Positions 13,201 through 28,200 of a DNA stretch of 64,000 nucleotides are shown in pieces. Source of the stretch: Arthonia radiata (lineage: Eukaryota > Ascomycota > Arthoniomycetes > Arthoniales > Arthoniaceae); assembly GCA_002989075.1 (NCBI GenBank), contig PSQN01000006.1, forward strand, positions 1,116,001 to 1,180,000, given 5' to 3'. A program made the position numbers and the translations under genes. The notes under the pieces were generated by a model. It had not been told where the DNA came from. It did no database searches and saw only the letters and a list, made by a program, of their open reading frames with translations. Each line of letters starts with the position of its first letter. Positions within the stretch are counted from its first letter, which is position 1.

Positions 13201-16200
13201 CCGATGGTGATGTTTGACTACAAAGGTCCAAACTGCATCAGACCGCACGAGCTCGAGCATACACGTGCTGCCAACCCTCAAGAAGTTGCCATGAAATTGA
13301 AACAGCACATCAAAAGCAAAACAAAGTTTACCGATGACGACAAGAAGGAGGAAGCCAGATCGCTGTTTGCTTTGTCCGCTGTTCAAAGTTCTCAGTGCAA
13401 TCTGGTCAAACAAGCCGTCAACTATGGACGTAAGTATACAACTGACTTGTGAGAGCGCCACAGCCCCTAGAGATCTATCTTCAACCCCTGCAGAAATCGC
13501 GACAAAGACCGGCATCTCTCAACACAGGAGTTTGCTTGCATATGCCTTGACGCCATGTCAGCTCGTGCTTCTGGTCTTAGTCGAACGGTCGAACGGGGGC
13601 GTTGTGACGCTTTCATATCTGCAACCCTGCTGAATATTGCCTTCACTGACCAGCTTGCAGAAGAAGCGCCCTTCGTGGCATTCTACGATTATACAACGTT
13701 GCTGCTGATACGCGTCAGCAAAGGTGGTGAAGGTAATAAAGTCTTTGACTCCTACATATGTGGCGAGGAACCGACCACGAAGTCACAGTCAGGACATCCA
13801 CATGCCCATGAGGATAATCATGTTGCCGGTATGTTCTTTTTGAGCTTTTCCCCCTTTCTTAATGTGTATACACTAACGAGCGACCACAGTGATGCTCAAG
13901 TGGATCTTGACAGCGGTGCAAGCACACGAGGCAAAAGAATTTTGAGTTGGAACTTCACAAAGAGTCGATAGTCCCTGAACGTCATCTTGAACATTGCGTC
14001 TATACATGGTCAGGCTACGTCCTGTTGTTGCTGATACAATTCCATTGGGCCAAGAGTCGGCTCCAAACTGAACCGGGAAAGATCGTCAACGGCCTACTGC
14101 GCCCTTGCTCTGCCCTCGGCGCCGGTTCCACGTCGAGCTCATAGTTGCTCGCCACATTTTGAAGCCATGTATTCCAAGTCCATCCTTGTATCCAAGGGCT
14201 GAAGCGATCTCTAAGTGACGAGTTCCTCCAAGCCAAATTGATCGCTCTATTCAGCTCATGCGAATCCGTAATGACCGGCAGTACGCCACTTGAAGATAAG
14301 ACACCAACGTAAGCGTCTTCAAAATCTATCACGCAGACTCGGATGTCACCGCCGTTGGTCCTGCGCGACTGGTCCAGTACAAAGTTCCGCGGGCTGATGT
14401 CTGTGTGCAGCACGTCATGCAGTTGAAGCACGGTCTCTGCAAGCATGACTCTGGCTATGATTGCTTTCCGTTGAGACTTTCGGAAGCGGCGCGGACTGAG
14501 TGAGTGGAGTGAGGCGCCAGGAATGTGTTCCATCAGTATCATACGGACAGGCCGGGAGCCTGAGTATCCGCTCCCAGAAACACTTATGCTGTAAGAACCG
14601 TAATAGTGTGGCACGATTGTTCCCCAGCAAGGGCGAAGGGCGAGGTAGGCCATCGTCTCGTACCTATAGTGTGCATCACACGCAAGAAACATGTTAGTAC
14701 CAGCGTCGCCAAAATACCAATACATCGGATCGTAAGTCTTTGCGACTAGGTCTGAAGATGGATTGACTGACGGGGCGTGGACGCGGACTAGCTGCGAGTT
14801 TTCATCATCGCCCGCTCTGATCGGGGACACTATTTCAAGCTCGATGTGATCCGACATCAGTTCCCCTTCGGTAGGCGGATATTTGCGGCAGAGTTCAAGT
14901 GGTGTGCAACGTCGCACGTGTCTGTAAAATGCCTCATCTGCCGATGTTTGTAGAATACCTTCTGTTATCCCAGGTGGTGGCTGAGGAGAATGCTCTTGAG
15001 CTTGGAATCGAGCGCCGGCGGTATAAGGAAGAGGAGGCTTCCTTTCTTGGGGGTGAGCAAATCGATGCACCGCCATTGAACGGACTGGCCTTCCAATCCG
15101 TCAAAGTGCTCGCTGCTTCTTATCGGAGCCTTCTTGTAGCTCATGCAAGTCGAGGCTTCGTTTGCGGATGAGTTCGCTTGAAGAACAGACTCACAACATT
15201 TTACAGGACAGGTGTAAAAGAAACGGAAATACAGTTTTGGCTAATATGTCTTTCCCGCTCTCCGTATTGGCTAATAAATTTCTGCGGTCCAGAGAGTTAG
15301 GTCACCTGGCCTGTCAGTGCGTCCTGTAGGCAAAGCTGCTGCTCAAGAGGTAGTGTTGTCAGCGAGCAATTGTTGTTTAATTCTAATGTGCTACAAGTGT
15401 GGTACTACCACAGCATTTGCAGGTTGCAAGAAAAGGCGTTCCTTCTACAATTTGGTGCATCAAGCCTCTTCGACGTTAACGATAGCGGGATTCTCACCAG
15501 CTTCTCTGTGTTATCATGAACGCTGGCGAAGGAAGACGTCCATGTCAACTTTCGAGCCGAAGGAGTAGGCCTAACGCTTAACAATCTTCTTCGTTGCTAG
15601 CCGGCCATTCCTCACTTTCTACGTCCCGGTCGCTTTCAGGAAACTCCCCGTTGGAATGTGCTGTTACAGCTTTGACGATCCATCTCAACGCCACTAATAT
15701 AGAGGTCAGTGAGGACAGCTGTGGATCGCTAATATCAGGATGAGGCGCACTTGCGATATGGTTCTGGTCATTAGGTCGTGGACTGCCAGGCTTGGACTTG
15801 TCGTTATCCGGCTCTCGAAAGATATGATACTCAAACAATTTGGTGTCCGGAAGAACCCTAATACGGCTAGGTTAGTGGATAGTTCTACAAAGGTTTCTTT
15901 CTAATCGCCTTTTATGCTGATGTACTCATGCAACGCCGAAGAATGCGCCTCTCGAGAGCCTCAGCGAGCAGGAAAGGGGACGGATGTGGGGCTTCTAAGC
16001 TTGCCTGTCCGCTCGCGTGAGCAGTAGTGTGTTGTAGTCGTAGAACATGAGGTATGGGGTGTCATCTGTTACACGCATTTGTTAGGTGATTGGTTTCACG
16101 GAAATGATCACATCATCTCACAACAATATCTCACCGCCTGCCGGAACAGACTTCTCGGCTTCTTGTAACCTTCCTCAAGGTCCAACAGTGACTGATACCT

Positions 16201-19200
16201 TATGGCGTCTCCCGTGTTGGATCTGTGCTGACTAAGCTTGAGTTGGGCAGCTTGTGCATCGGGCGCGTGCGCCTGTTCAAGGGCCTCGATAGGAATGAAG
16301 TTGGGAGCTTTGTAGTCAAGGATCATCACTATGTGCTCGGCGTATGTGATGACGACATCTGGACGTCTTCTGCCGCCCTTGTCGTCTCCTCGATGAGGCT
16401 CAGATCGCCATTCTATCTTACCTACATAGTTGGCAAACCTATTAGGAAGATCAGCCACACAACACGGCCTATTCGCGGCTGGAATGGGGGGCTTGTGAGA
16501 ACCTCAAAGAGGCGATCACCGTGAGCACGTTGTCAACACTATTGTGGAAGCTCAAAACTCACTCGTCAGTGTGGTCTCAAGTGAGAAGCTCGAAGATCCC
16601 AATGTGACAGCCCATCTGTGGGATGAACTTGTTGGAGCGCCTACCGTTGAAGCCGTGGGATCGAAGAACATACGGAGCGAGGACCTCGAGGACATTCGAG
16701 AAGAACGGGATCGTGGCACGTATCCTGGTGCGGTTAGTGTCAGAAGCGCAGTGCTCAATTTCACACTTGCAGAACTCACACGTCTCCTTCAGCATCTAAC
16801 TCTGTGTCATGTGACGGAACGACACCCGGTCGCATATTTTCCAAGTCCTGGGCATCCTTAGGGTGCCAAACGCTCCCGAAGAGTTCCAGATCGTTCCTGT
16901 TACCCTGCAATTTTTTCAAAAACTGAAGAGTTTATCCGGCCCGATGGCGCCAGAGGCGACGATCGTGCATCATATACTCACTTTAGAAGGTGTCCATATT
17001 TATCAATCGAAGACCGAGAGGCAATGGTCTTTCTCGACTGGATTGTGTGTCACCTCCACCCCTTTCTCCGTCTCTTACAAGAATGCGAAGCCGGGGTCCA
17101 TTGATGAACATCATTTGATGATAACTGAACTGGCGAGCTGGGTTGTCTGGGTTCAGAGGAGGCTGCTCGAGAATAAGTCAACATGGAGAATAGCGATAGG
17201 CTCAACGTTGCTTACATCGGATCTCCATTGCAGCGAGATTTCGTTTCCGACTTGTATACGAACGAGCGAAGATCGAAGTCGCTTCGAGACGATGGTGAAC
17301 TCGATCTGTTCCAGAAAGCTCGTAGGACACCCACGAACTGCACTCGAGGCCTCTCCTCGCTATTGGCTGATGGTTCAACGAGTTCTGTACGTTGCTCTGG
17401 TTGCGGTCCTGCTCTTAGCTCGAATTGCCGCCCTTCTCTTTGACGTTGATGCCGACTAGCACCATGCTCCTCTATCTGCTGCTCATGATGTTGTGGGTCT
17501 GCCCTCCTTGATTCTCCTCCCTGCTGCTGCGCCAGCCTTCTTTCCTGAAACCTGGTGACCATTACGTTCCTCGATGAGCAGCAATTTGCGAAGCCTCTGC
17601 TCCGTGATGCTTAAAGTTTAGTAGACAGCTCTCTATCTCTTCGAATGCCGACGTAGCAAAGGCTGAGCATGAAGAACTTTACAGGATCCATACAAGTCTT
17701 GCAAACGTGTCAATGTGCTTGTTCGTGAACATACTTACTAAAAGCGGGTTCTCAAAGATCTATTGTTTGATGGCGCGGACAAGCTGGTCACCACGATCAC
17801 ATTCAAGAGAGAATTGGAGACCTCCTTTGCTGCCGTGCGAGTAATTTCGATGAGCACTATCCAATCAAGTTTAGAGGTCACAGTGCGTATCTCAATATCT
17901 ACCCAGAAGCACTTACTGGCTTTATATCGGCTGCGGAAGCGCAAAGCAACGATATTCACGAAACACCACAGAATTAACGCACGCTTCCCAGGCTCAGTCA
18001 AGCGGTGACGACCCTGCGAGTGAGTGAGCTGGAATGGAAATTCCGTCAACAACGCGTAAGACGATGAAAGGTGTTGGCAAGGACTGGTGCAAGTGAGCGA
18101 ATGATGTGAACAGAGAATGTATTTGGGAGAGGATTGTAACCACGCTCTGTAGCGCTATTCCCGTTTAGGATGGCAGTCTGAGCGAGCTGGAATCGTGGGA
18201 AAGCGCTCCTTTGTGCCTGCCTCACGCTGCCCTTGCGTACATCTCCACTGTCCCTTCCTCACAATCAGTAAACAAGACGCAAAAATGCAGCCAATGCAAA
18301 TGCCACCGGGCGTGCCTCCCCTGCAGGCCGGCCAACAACCCACCCCACAGCAACTCCAAGCCATCCAACAACAATTCGTCCAAGAAGCCGCCCGCCAAGG
18401 ACTCACACCACAGCAGCTCGGCGAGAAGATGAAGGCGCAAATGCAACAAAAAATGCAGCAGCAAGCGCAACAGCAGCGACAAGAAGGCGGCGCTCAAGCA
18501 CAGGGAGGCCAGCAGAACGCACAAGGCCAGCCACAACCTGCCGTAGCGATGCAACAGACGCAGCAGCAACAAGTCCCCATCCAGCCTGGTCCGCCCAAGC
18601 CAGAATCACTCGCCGTCGCCAAATTCCTCAAGAGCCAGGATCTGAAGGGCCGGCCATGCATCCTACAGGAAAAGCGAAGAGAGATGTTCAAAGGTACGCT
18701 TCCTCCGCTCGCCCACCCGGCCTGGCCCACCCCTGCACTCGCACCCACCATCCATTGCTAACACAACGAACAGTCAAACGCGCCATCCGCGCCCTCCAAT
18801 CCGACACCTACATCAAAGCCCGCACCAAAAACCCCCTCCTCCCCGAAATCACCGACCGCGCCTCCGCGGAAAACACCTTCAAGCTCCTCCCCATGTCCAT
18901 GCTTGCCCTTCGTGTCGCTCGCGTTGAAGGTGGCCCCGCGCCTAAGAAGAAACCGCCCCCCGGTCAGAAGGGCTCCGTCTGGACGGTTAAGATCGAGCAG
19001 CAGCAGGACGCCGACGACCAATACCATTACGTCTGGTTCTATGAGGGGTCGCAGTGGCGGCAGAAGGCGTATGCGGCCGCCGCTTTGCTCGCCGTGATTG
19101 CCGTCGTCCTTTTCCCGCTATGGCCGTTCTGGGCGCGCAAAGGCGTGTGGTATCTGTCCATGGGTTGTCTGGGGCTGGTGGCGGCGTTCTTCGGGCTGGC

Positions 19201-22200
19201 GATCGTGCGGCTGATTTTCTTTCTTGGTACGATCAGTGTGGGCCCACAGCCGGGGATCTGGCTCTTTCCGAATTTGTTTGAGGACGTGGGGTTCTTTGAT
19301 AGTTTCCGGCCTGGGTGGGCGTGGCGAGAAACGAAGGAGAGTGCCGCCGAGAAGAGGGCGGACAAACGAGCGAAAAAGCAAGCGAAGAAAGACAAGAAGG
19401 AGAGTGGTGCTGCGAATGGTGGGGCGGCGAAGGCGAGTGATGTGATGAAGGAAAACAGTGCGCCCACCGCAGGCGCGGGTCAAGGTGGACAGAATGGCGC
19501 CGCTGCGACAGGGGCGAAGCCGAATGATGGAAAGGCGGCCAGGCGGGTGATGAGCGCGACTGTGGAAGAGGTGGATGATGATTGAGGCGCGAGAAATGTG
19601 CTCCATTCACCCTCGTTCGTTTACGTGAGGAAGGTAAGTCATACTCAGGTGTATTGAACGATTCACGAAGCATCTATTGGCGTTGTGGGTTGAGCATGAG
19701 TAGGAGCTGTGGACTCAGCCATTGTACGATATTGAGCACACAAATATGGAAGCACGGCAACGTTTGACTTCGAACGAATTCAATTTCAGGCTCATGTCAT
19801 ACTTCATGGGTATCTCGTTACATTTCCGTCCGTGACGCCATACTCGCTGCTGATGCTCGAACGATCGCTGAATGTTGTAGACACGCTGTCATCCTGTGAG
19901 CCATTATCCATGGCCCTCTCAAGCACCGTTCCCATTGCTAGCTCCAGTCGCCGCACCATCCTGCCCTGCGTTCAACCTCACCTGCGCCACCATCCTCTCC
20001 AGATCATTGATCCGCGCTTTCAACATCTGATTCTCCCTCTGCACCATCCTCGACTCTTCCAGCATCCGCTCAACCTCATCCCTCTCCCCTCCATCCCCAC
20101 CACTGAGCCCCCCAGTCGAGACAGCATGTTGAGGCAACGGACTCGCATTCCGACTCCCCCTCTGACTCCCCCTCCGACCCAAACTCACATCACTCACTCT
20201 GTGCTGTAAACTTGGAAACGGGACCGTCGCACTAACCGGCGTCCCACCAGCCCTCGAACTGCTCCGCGAACCACGTGGAAACTGTGCCAACCCCGACGTC
20301 CCTGGTAGTGACGACGACAACGCCTCTTCGGTGCCAGCTACAGCGCTGCTGTCCCGATCATGGCTCGCATCGCGGTTGTGCGACAACGCCGCGATCTGCG
20401 CTTGTTGCTCGCGGATTTGACCCAATAAGCGGTTGACCTGAGCTTCCTGTTCCTCTTCAAGCTCTTGATGAAGCTCGCCGAGTGAAGGCTGGCGGTGGTG
20501 ATGCGGGTCCGCGTAGATGGGAAGAGAGGCTGCAGCTAGACTGGGTGAATTACGAGCGGAGGAGCCACGACGCGAGGACGTGGTGCTGGCGGTGTCGTTG
20601 GCTGGCGGGAGGGAGATTGAGCCGATGCGACGGGGGCCGTGGGCTGAGAGACGTGGTGAGTTTGAGGTTGAGAGGACTGAGGAGCGGGGTGAGGAGTTCT
20701 GGTGGTAGAGAGGGTTCGGTCGGTGGCTGGTGGGGCTTGAGGTGTGCGTTGTCGAGGCGGACGTGTTTGGTGGTGGTGGGTTGCTGGATGATTGTGAAGA
20801 TTGTGAGCGTGTGGACGGTGGGAGGGAGTTGATGTCGGGCATGACTGCCGTGGTGGAGGGAAGAGTGGGAGTGGTGTACGGTGTTCCTTGGAGAGATGAG
20901 TTCGAGGGCATAGCAAACAAATGCGGAATGAATCCGCGCAGAAGGCTTGGTGCTCAGCCTTACGGGGCAATGACACTGGTCAGCGTCTCTCTCCTCCGAC
21001 GTTGCTCTTCAAAGGAGAATATCCTCTTCATCATTCACGTCGAGGGCCCCTGGCATACCGTACTATATTCCCGGCCTTTGATGTGGCTCAATAAGCCTTC
21101 TTGCCTGAGCAAGATGTGACCATCCGATGATCATGCAGGAGATGCCTCGTTTTGAGGACCAGCAGGAATGCATTTTCATGCGTTACAACGCCCTTTCCCG
21201 GCTTTAAATTTTCTCGCTATCCTATCGGCTTTCCAGTATGACTGAGCCTTACTTCTCCTTTCGTATTCTATTCTTGTCTACGTTTGCAATATAGAATCTC
21301 CTTCGCCAGGGCCACGATGGTATGGTGATCGCTTCATACAGGGTGAGCTTGACTTTCGAGGAGTAGCTTCACATCGCTCAAGATCATGCAAGTGCTGCTC
21401 TCTGTAAAGAGCCACAACCTATTCTATCCGTACATTTCGTTGCTTGGAAGCTCATTTGAAAGAGTTAAAGAAGGTCGTCGAGGTCAGCTATTCGATACAG
21501 ATCACACCCTCATTTTTCTAGACTCCACAAAAGCGGCATGACCGAGTCCATTCAGAGTCTGAACCATGAGTCTGCTCTCCTTACCACGGGAACTGTTAGA
21601 AGCCATCGTTCAGCAGACGCTTCCAGATGGTTTTGAAAGCCTGATGCTAAGCTGCAAGAGCATGTACTCTCAGTTCGAGAAACTGCGAAAGGAGCATAAT
21701 TTCTTGAAGGCGAGTTTCAGTCGTGTCGCGGTGAGCGCTCCCATACTGTCCCTGGAGATCTTGCGTTCTTCACATGACGAGACCCGTGGAAGATCAAGGT
21801 CAAGGCACGTCTACGTGTCTTCACCAACCGAGTTCGTGTGGAGAGACCAAATTGTTCCTGCGTTCTCTTCAAATAAAGTTTTGGCAAGTGACAGCAAGGG
21901 TGGCAGATCGCCGCTTGTCGCTGGAGCATGCATAGGGTTGGTATTCCAAAGTCAGCTGCGGGACTCAAAGCTTTCCTCCATTGTGCAGTCGATCTCTTAA
22001 TTGCTCACAGTACCCAGTTGCGACTCCACGCGTGGGCACAGCTGCTCGAAAGGCACGATGCATGCTAACGCTTGCCGTCCAGACAAATTCTGCGTACCTA
22101 GCGGAGTCCAAGTTTCAGTACAGGCAATACGGCGCGCTTGAGCTGCTTATCAAGATACAGAATGACCCTCGGATTGCGAGATACATCACAGCGGCTGACT

Positions 22201-25200
22201 TTGCATCGGTATGTATCATTACAGAAGCACATCGACTCGCTGACGCCGCTGTAGGAAGACAGCACCCTGTCTAGACACATTGTAGGGTACAACGGTGAGA
22301 GCGAGGTGAGACAGAAGCTGAGGCATTTTCTCTTGAAAGTCGACCGGTTGCTCGAGGGCAGAAGTACCGAGATTTGGCTCAACCGCTTGTCAATTGGACA
22401 CACGTGCTTCCTCCTTCTACTCAATCTTTTATCGAATATACGTGTCCTCACGTTACCCTCATCAGGGCTCGATACCCAGCCTGGCTATCATTCAGCAATG
22501 CTACTCGAGACAAGTACCACAGGCGCAATATCCAATTCGCGAGAAGGATTCAAGCCGCACTCACTTTCTCGACTTGAGTGTATCCACGTTTATGTACTCA
22601 CAGCGACATCGATCGCTCCTCGGCGCATTTGGCCCGTGGTCTCATTGCCACGAACGCGGTCACTCAGTATCTTAGGCTGCAGTGGCTTCCTCGACTGGAA
22701 TGGTCCTGACAGAGGCTTGCTGCCTTGGACATGCGACAATGTCAAATTGACAAGCATTGATCTCACAGCGTGTGCGCTCTCCCCCATTGATGTCGAGAAT
22801 GTCGTCTCTCATACCCCTCATCTCTTATGTTTCAATTACAGCCATCGGCCTAGCTTGGATCCAATAGCAAACCGTTGGGAAGTGGACCTGTTTGTTGAGG
22901 TGCTTACACGCTATGTCGGCCACCAGCTGGAAGAGATATCTCTAAGAGTGGACGAGCTTAAAGATTACTTCCGCGTTTCCAGCAATATTCACGATCTCAG
23001 CTCGTTGATCAATCTCAAGACTGTTACGCTTCACACGTCGACACTGCTGCCCAAGGTAGAAGCCAACAGATTCTTCAGTGTGCCTGTAATGGAGACTCAA
23101 GATTGGATAGCTGCTACGCAAGAAGCAGGCATACCGCGACTGATGGATCTCCTACCAGAATTAACTCGAAAGGTCGTCTTACTTACCGACAGGTCTCCGG
23201 CGAGCACTCGCATTCTAGGCCGGCTCTTCAGCGGATATGAGCAGTATCGAAGATCTCATGCGCTTCCAGAAATTGAGGTCGCGATCTGGTGAGCTGGATC
23301 TCCACTTGCTGAAGCAGTCGCAGCGTGCGCATGTATTCATTGGACGCAGCCCCTCTGCGCAAAGCTTCGACGTGCGTTCTAGAAAGACTGCCGACTGCTA
23401 CGAGATAGGTTTGCGCTGACGTCTACGAACATAGGCGACGCTCTCATAATCCAGACGATCGTTACATCCATCAGAAGACAAGCCAGCTCCCTCAATGCTT
23501 GGAAGATGCGCTCGCCGCTGACCTGGTCCACCTTCACGAGGAGATGCTGCAAGGCGGGTGGATCGACGTGACTCCAGATTACGTCCGCTCTTTTCGCCGG
23601 CGCGCTCTGGTGGATGCCAATGTTCGAATTCGGCCCCTGGATTGACCGAAAACATATTCCGATGCGGCATACGCTGTGTTCGTGTTCTTAGACGAGGCAC
23701 AAATTTCACCGCCAAGCTCGTGCCGCCAAAAGCGAATGACACGAACCGCGCGGTCCCGGATTAGGTCAATAACAGAGTGTCTCAGAACACATCGCAAATA
23801 ACTCCGCCATGACATCTCCGCCCCATCACGCACCTCAATGAAGGATATATCATCACTCCTTCCGCGTCTCGTTATTATCACGGATGCCAGCTTTCCACTT
23901 TGACAGTACGCCCTTTCGGGTCTTTACCTAGCAACGATAGGAAGCATGATCACGCTTGTGCGGCTGACCAGAGATCATGGGTGATCAGCACGAAGAGCTG
24001 CGACAAGCTTTAGAAGCCGACTTTGCCTTGCTGGAAGTTGCATTCAGAGATGCAGAAGAGAAAAAGCGACAGACAAGAGAGCGCCGATGGACCCGGCGAC
24101 GGCGATGGAGCGCTGACGTGTGCCTCGACATCAGCGACAGCGAATGCGCCGACGATGAGCTTAGCGATGGTGATGACGAGCCGCGATACGACAGCGACGA
24201 CGATGACCTCACACCTGAGAGCGTCAGAAGGGCGAAGAAGCAGAGGCGAGAGGCCGAAGATCAAGAATCCGAACGGTCACGATCGAGTTCTGCGGATTCG
24301 AAGAACGGTGGAATCTTCAGGTCACGGTCAAGCAGTAACAGTCGCAGGCGCAGTATATTGCTAGACTGGGGACGCTGGGGTCTCTTGAAACGGATCTCAC
24401 TGCCGATGTGGTCGAAAGGATGAATGGCTTGCAACCTTAAAAGACGCTTACTGCTGACAGCGATACCGTTGAGCTGCGAGCGGACATCCAGCGCAGAGCC
24501 AAGGGAGTTGAAAGCCAGCACATTTTGCGACGAGCTCAACTTGTCTTCATCGCTCGACCGATTTTCTCACACCGTCGAGTACCGCACCTCGTCTCCTGAC
24601 TTTCGACGAGATCACATATGAGTTGTCAAACTCTGAGTCAAGGATCTGGTCCTTGGTAACCTGTCACTACCCGCACAACAGTCATTGCCAGTCGCGAGAC
24701 TCAATAATAATGCAAGAGCAACATAGGTCGACATCGACGCAAGCGAAACAGACACGATTTGATATCGCATACCACTAGCATCGGCGCACATCCACATTGT
24801 CGCCCACGCTAGTCACTACGCATCAGCTTCATCACGCGTCAGCATGCTGCACGCCAGCTCTACGGCAAGACCCAAATCGCCGTCTCTCGTCAATTTGCGT
24901 ACACACCCACTGTAAGGCTTATGCGAGCAGCGCCGCGGGTGAGCATGACCGCATCCGGCGTCACCGCGCCATGGCGGCGCCGCATGTTAGCAAAGCCGCC
25001 AACAAGTGACGCCTCGCCCCAGCATAAGCGCAAGCTGGCATCGCTACCAAACACGCCAGCGAACGTTTGCACCGTCGCATTCCAGGAACGTCACCAGCTA
25101 TCCGCGCCGTACAACAGGCTCGTCGCAGACACGCATATGCGCTCACTCGTTCGTCGGCGTTGCCACTTGTCAGCATCACCGCGAGGGAGCCCTGCCCCAG

Positions 25201-28200
25201 CCTCTTTGTCTTCCTTCACGTTCGCTTTTTCGAAATATCGGCATTCACAGCTCTTTACAGGGGCATACAAGCCATGATACTCGACGGGAAAACGCGAGCG
25301 TGCAGAACCAGGCTGATCTGTAGTTGACTCCTCCCCAGGGCACTGTTCAACACTGAGCTGATGAGGAGGGAGTGTCTTTGTTGATTTCCTGTTACGTGCT
25401 TGGGCTGCGACGGTTACTGTGACTACGCGGCATGCGTAGGTAGTCAAGTATCCGCTTAGGACAGTAATGTGGATGTCACGGCTCAGGGTAGCTGATGGCG
25501 CAGACGCGAGGCGTCTGCGACGGCTGTCGTGGGAGGAATTACCAATGTTAGATCTTGTTTGCAATGGGCGAGAGTGCATTTCCCTTCTTCAGAACTTGCG
25601 AAATAAGTCCTTCAGTTACAAGTCTGTTGATTAACGCGATAGTTTCTCTGGCCATTCTAGGAGAATCGCTGGCATTCTCCCGTTGCAATACGAACACGTA
25701 CTTATCAGAGCCTTAAGTTCTACGCTCTAATCCGTCGACACTTCCATAGCGCATCGCCCAGCGCGCTGCGCTTCTGTCTCGTCGCGAATTGGTTAGTGCT
25801 GGAGAAATCATGAAGGGCCACGACGCGCAGCAAGAGTGGTCTTGCTCCAGCGAAGTTGATGTTTTGGAGACTCTGGGATCTTTGTCGCCGCCGCACGAGA
25901 TCATTGTGTTTAATTTTTGAGTTGAGTATTTTTACAATCTGAGCGAGGTATTCTCGCTTCTCATGCGCGGCCTATGCTGCTCGCAGCCAGACGGCCTCCC
26001 CTCTTGTGCCCCTGTCTTTTGCCGGATCGCCATTCCCGTTGCCCGATGAATTCAACCACCGAAACGCCACGCTAAATTGCAGTATCTTGTCCGCCTCCCC
26101 CTCCACCTTTGTGACGTCCCAACACCCTCTTCCGCGACAAGCCTCTGCGTCGTGATCCGCGCACCGACCCTTTGATCCAGTACGGCCTGAGGCTTCGCCA
26201 TAGCTCTTCCATTCTTTCGCTCCAGAGTCTTCGGGAAGCCATCACGGCGCAACACTCCTGTACACGCTTCCCAGGCTTCCCTTTCGTGCGTATATCTTCA
26301 CCCCTCCACCTCCTGTCATCGCTCCCTATACATCTTCGGCATGCCCTCCCTGCTCGTCTCCGCCGCCTCCTCCCTCACCTTCCCCACCTCCCCCTCCAAC
26401 CGCTCCCGCGCCCTCAACACCTTACTCTGCAAATAAAAACTGCCCCCCTTATTCGGATCATTCTGGTCAAACAGCTTCTTAAACCTCTCTGCGATCCTGC
26501 CCGTATACTCCTCTTTCTCTGCCCCCACAGCTGTTTTTAAATTGCTCTTCGGCGGCGAGAGGTTCAGGATGCGGCAGGCCTCGTCGATTGTCAAGCCGGC
26601 GTGCGAGGTAGTCTGGGGGGCGTTTGGAGTGGTTTTGCGGTAGGCGGCGGAGGCGTTGGCTTGTTTGTAGGCTTCGGTGAAGGCGCGGCCGAAGACGCGG
26701 GCGGCGGTTATGGAGGCTTGGATTATTAGGCGGTGGGCCTGCGGGGGGTTAGAGAGGTGAGGGGGTGGGGAAGGATGGGTGGACGTACCATAGATGGATG
26801 GCGAGTGCGCGAGTGCGCGGAGGGTTCGGTGGCGTGCGCGATGCGAGCGGAAGTCAGGTCTAGGGTGCGCGGTAACTGAGAGTGAGCATGGGAGTGATGA
26901 AGAGGCTGGTGGAGAGGGCGAGTTGCAATTGAGTGGCAGGCGTGAATAATGTGGAGGTGGATGATGATCTCGGATGTCGATGTCCAAAAGAATTTCTTGA
27001 TGGTGCCACAATTGTTGTGGCTGGCACCTCCGTCGAGTAGGCTGCCAGATTGGCGTCTCATTGATCTTCCCTCTCGTGCCTCTCTGCGATCACGTAAATG
27101 TCCCTAGTTATACGAGAATATCGGTCGTGAAGTGATGCAAGGCATGCTGATACGAGATTTGATAGTCAGGGCACTGCGAAAGGGAGATATTTATGAGGTG
27201 ACGAAGAGCGCTATTCAGCGGCGAGCAGCAAAACGGTGAAGATAGAGAACAGAGATGAGGAAACGCTCCAGGATGAATCATCCAAATACCATGTTCGAGG
27301 CAAGTTCCTCTCCTTACATTCAGCCCTGGCTTCTCGATCTAAGGAAGGCGCTCGCTTCCATTTGGAGGAAGCTGCTCCCCAGCTCAGCAGCATAAGCCGG
27401 GCGTTTCAGTATTAGTACAGTCCCAGACTCCTCGCAATATGCTACCTGTGGATATTCCACCTTTTGTAATGCTTATTATGGGTATCGTGTGTTCTCATAC
27501 CTTAGCCGCCAGCTTCCACTTCGCCTGGAACATCCTCGTCAAGAAGAACAGAATCGCACCTGCCATCAACAGCGTCCCACCAAAAATCCACATGCTCTTG
27601 AAGTCGTTGCCGCCTCCCAGAATCACACCTGCGACCGGCCCACCGATCAGCACGCCGAAGCTCGCGCAGGTAAAGCACATGCCCAGCCGGGTTCCAATCA
27701 TGTGGCGCTTGTTTGGGGCGGTCAATCTTACGACGATCGACGGCGGCAGACTGACAAAGGTACCGCTGAAGAAGCCGTAGAGTGCCGCAATAGCCACCAC
27801 ACTGCCGAGGCTATGCGCACTGATGGTACAGTATGTGAGGATGCTGGCCATGAGGGCGGAGGGAAAGATGAGATTGAGGGGTCCAAGTTTGTCCGCGATG
27901 ACGTTGGGGATGATACGTCCGGCTGTGGAAGTAGCGTTAAGGATGGGGATGAGGTAGAAACTGAGGCTGGCGCCCGTGATACCAGTCACGAGCCCGTAGT
28001 ATGAGATATAGAAGAACATGACATAGAGGCCCATGAAGCCTGTAGCGATGATTAGTAGGGTGTTGTTAAGCAAGGCGGTCGGGGGAAGAACGTACCCAAA
28101 AAGCTTCCCAGGCAGAACAAAACGTATGCCGGCTCCTTGAATGGCTCAATGGTGATCAGCTTCCTCTTCGCTGGGGGCTTGACGCGCATCTTCATGACTG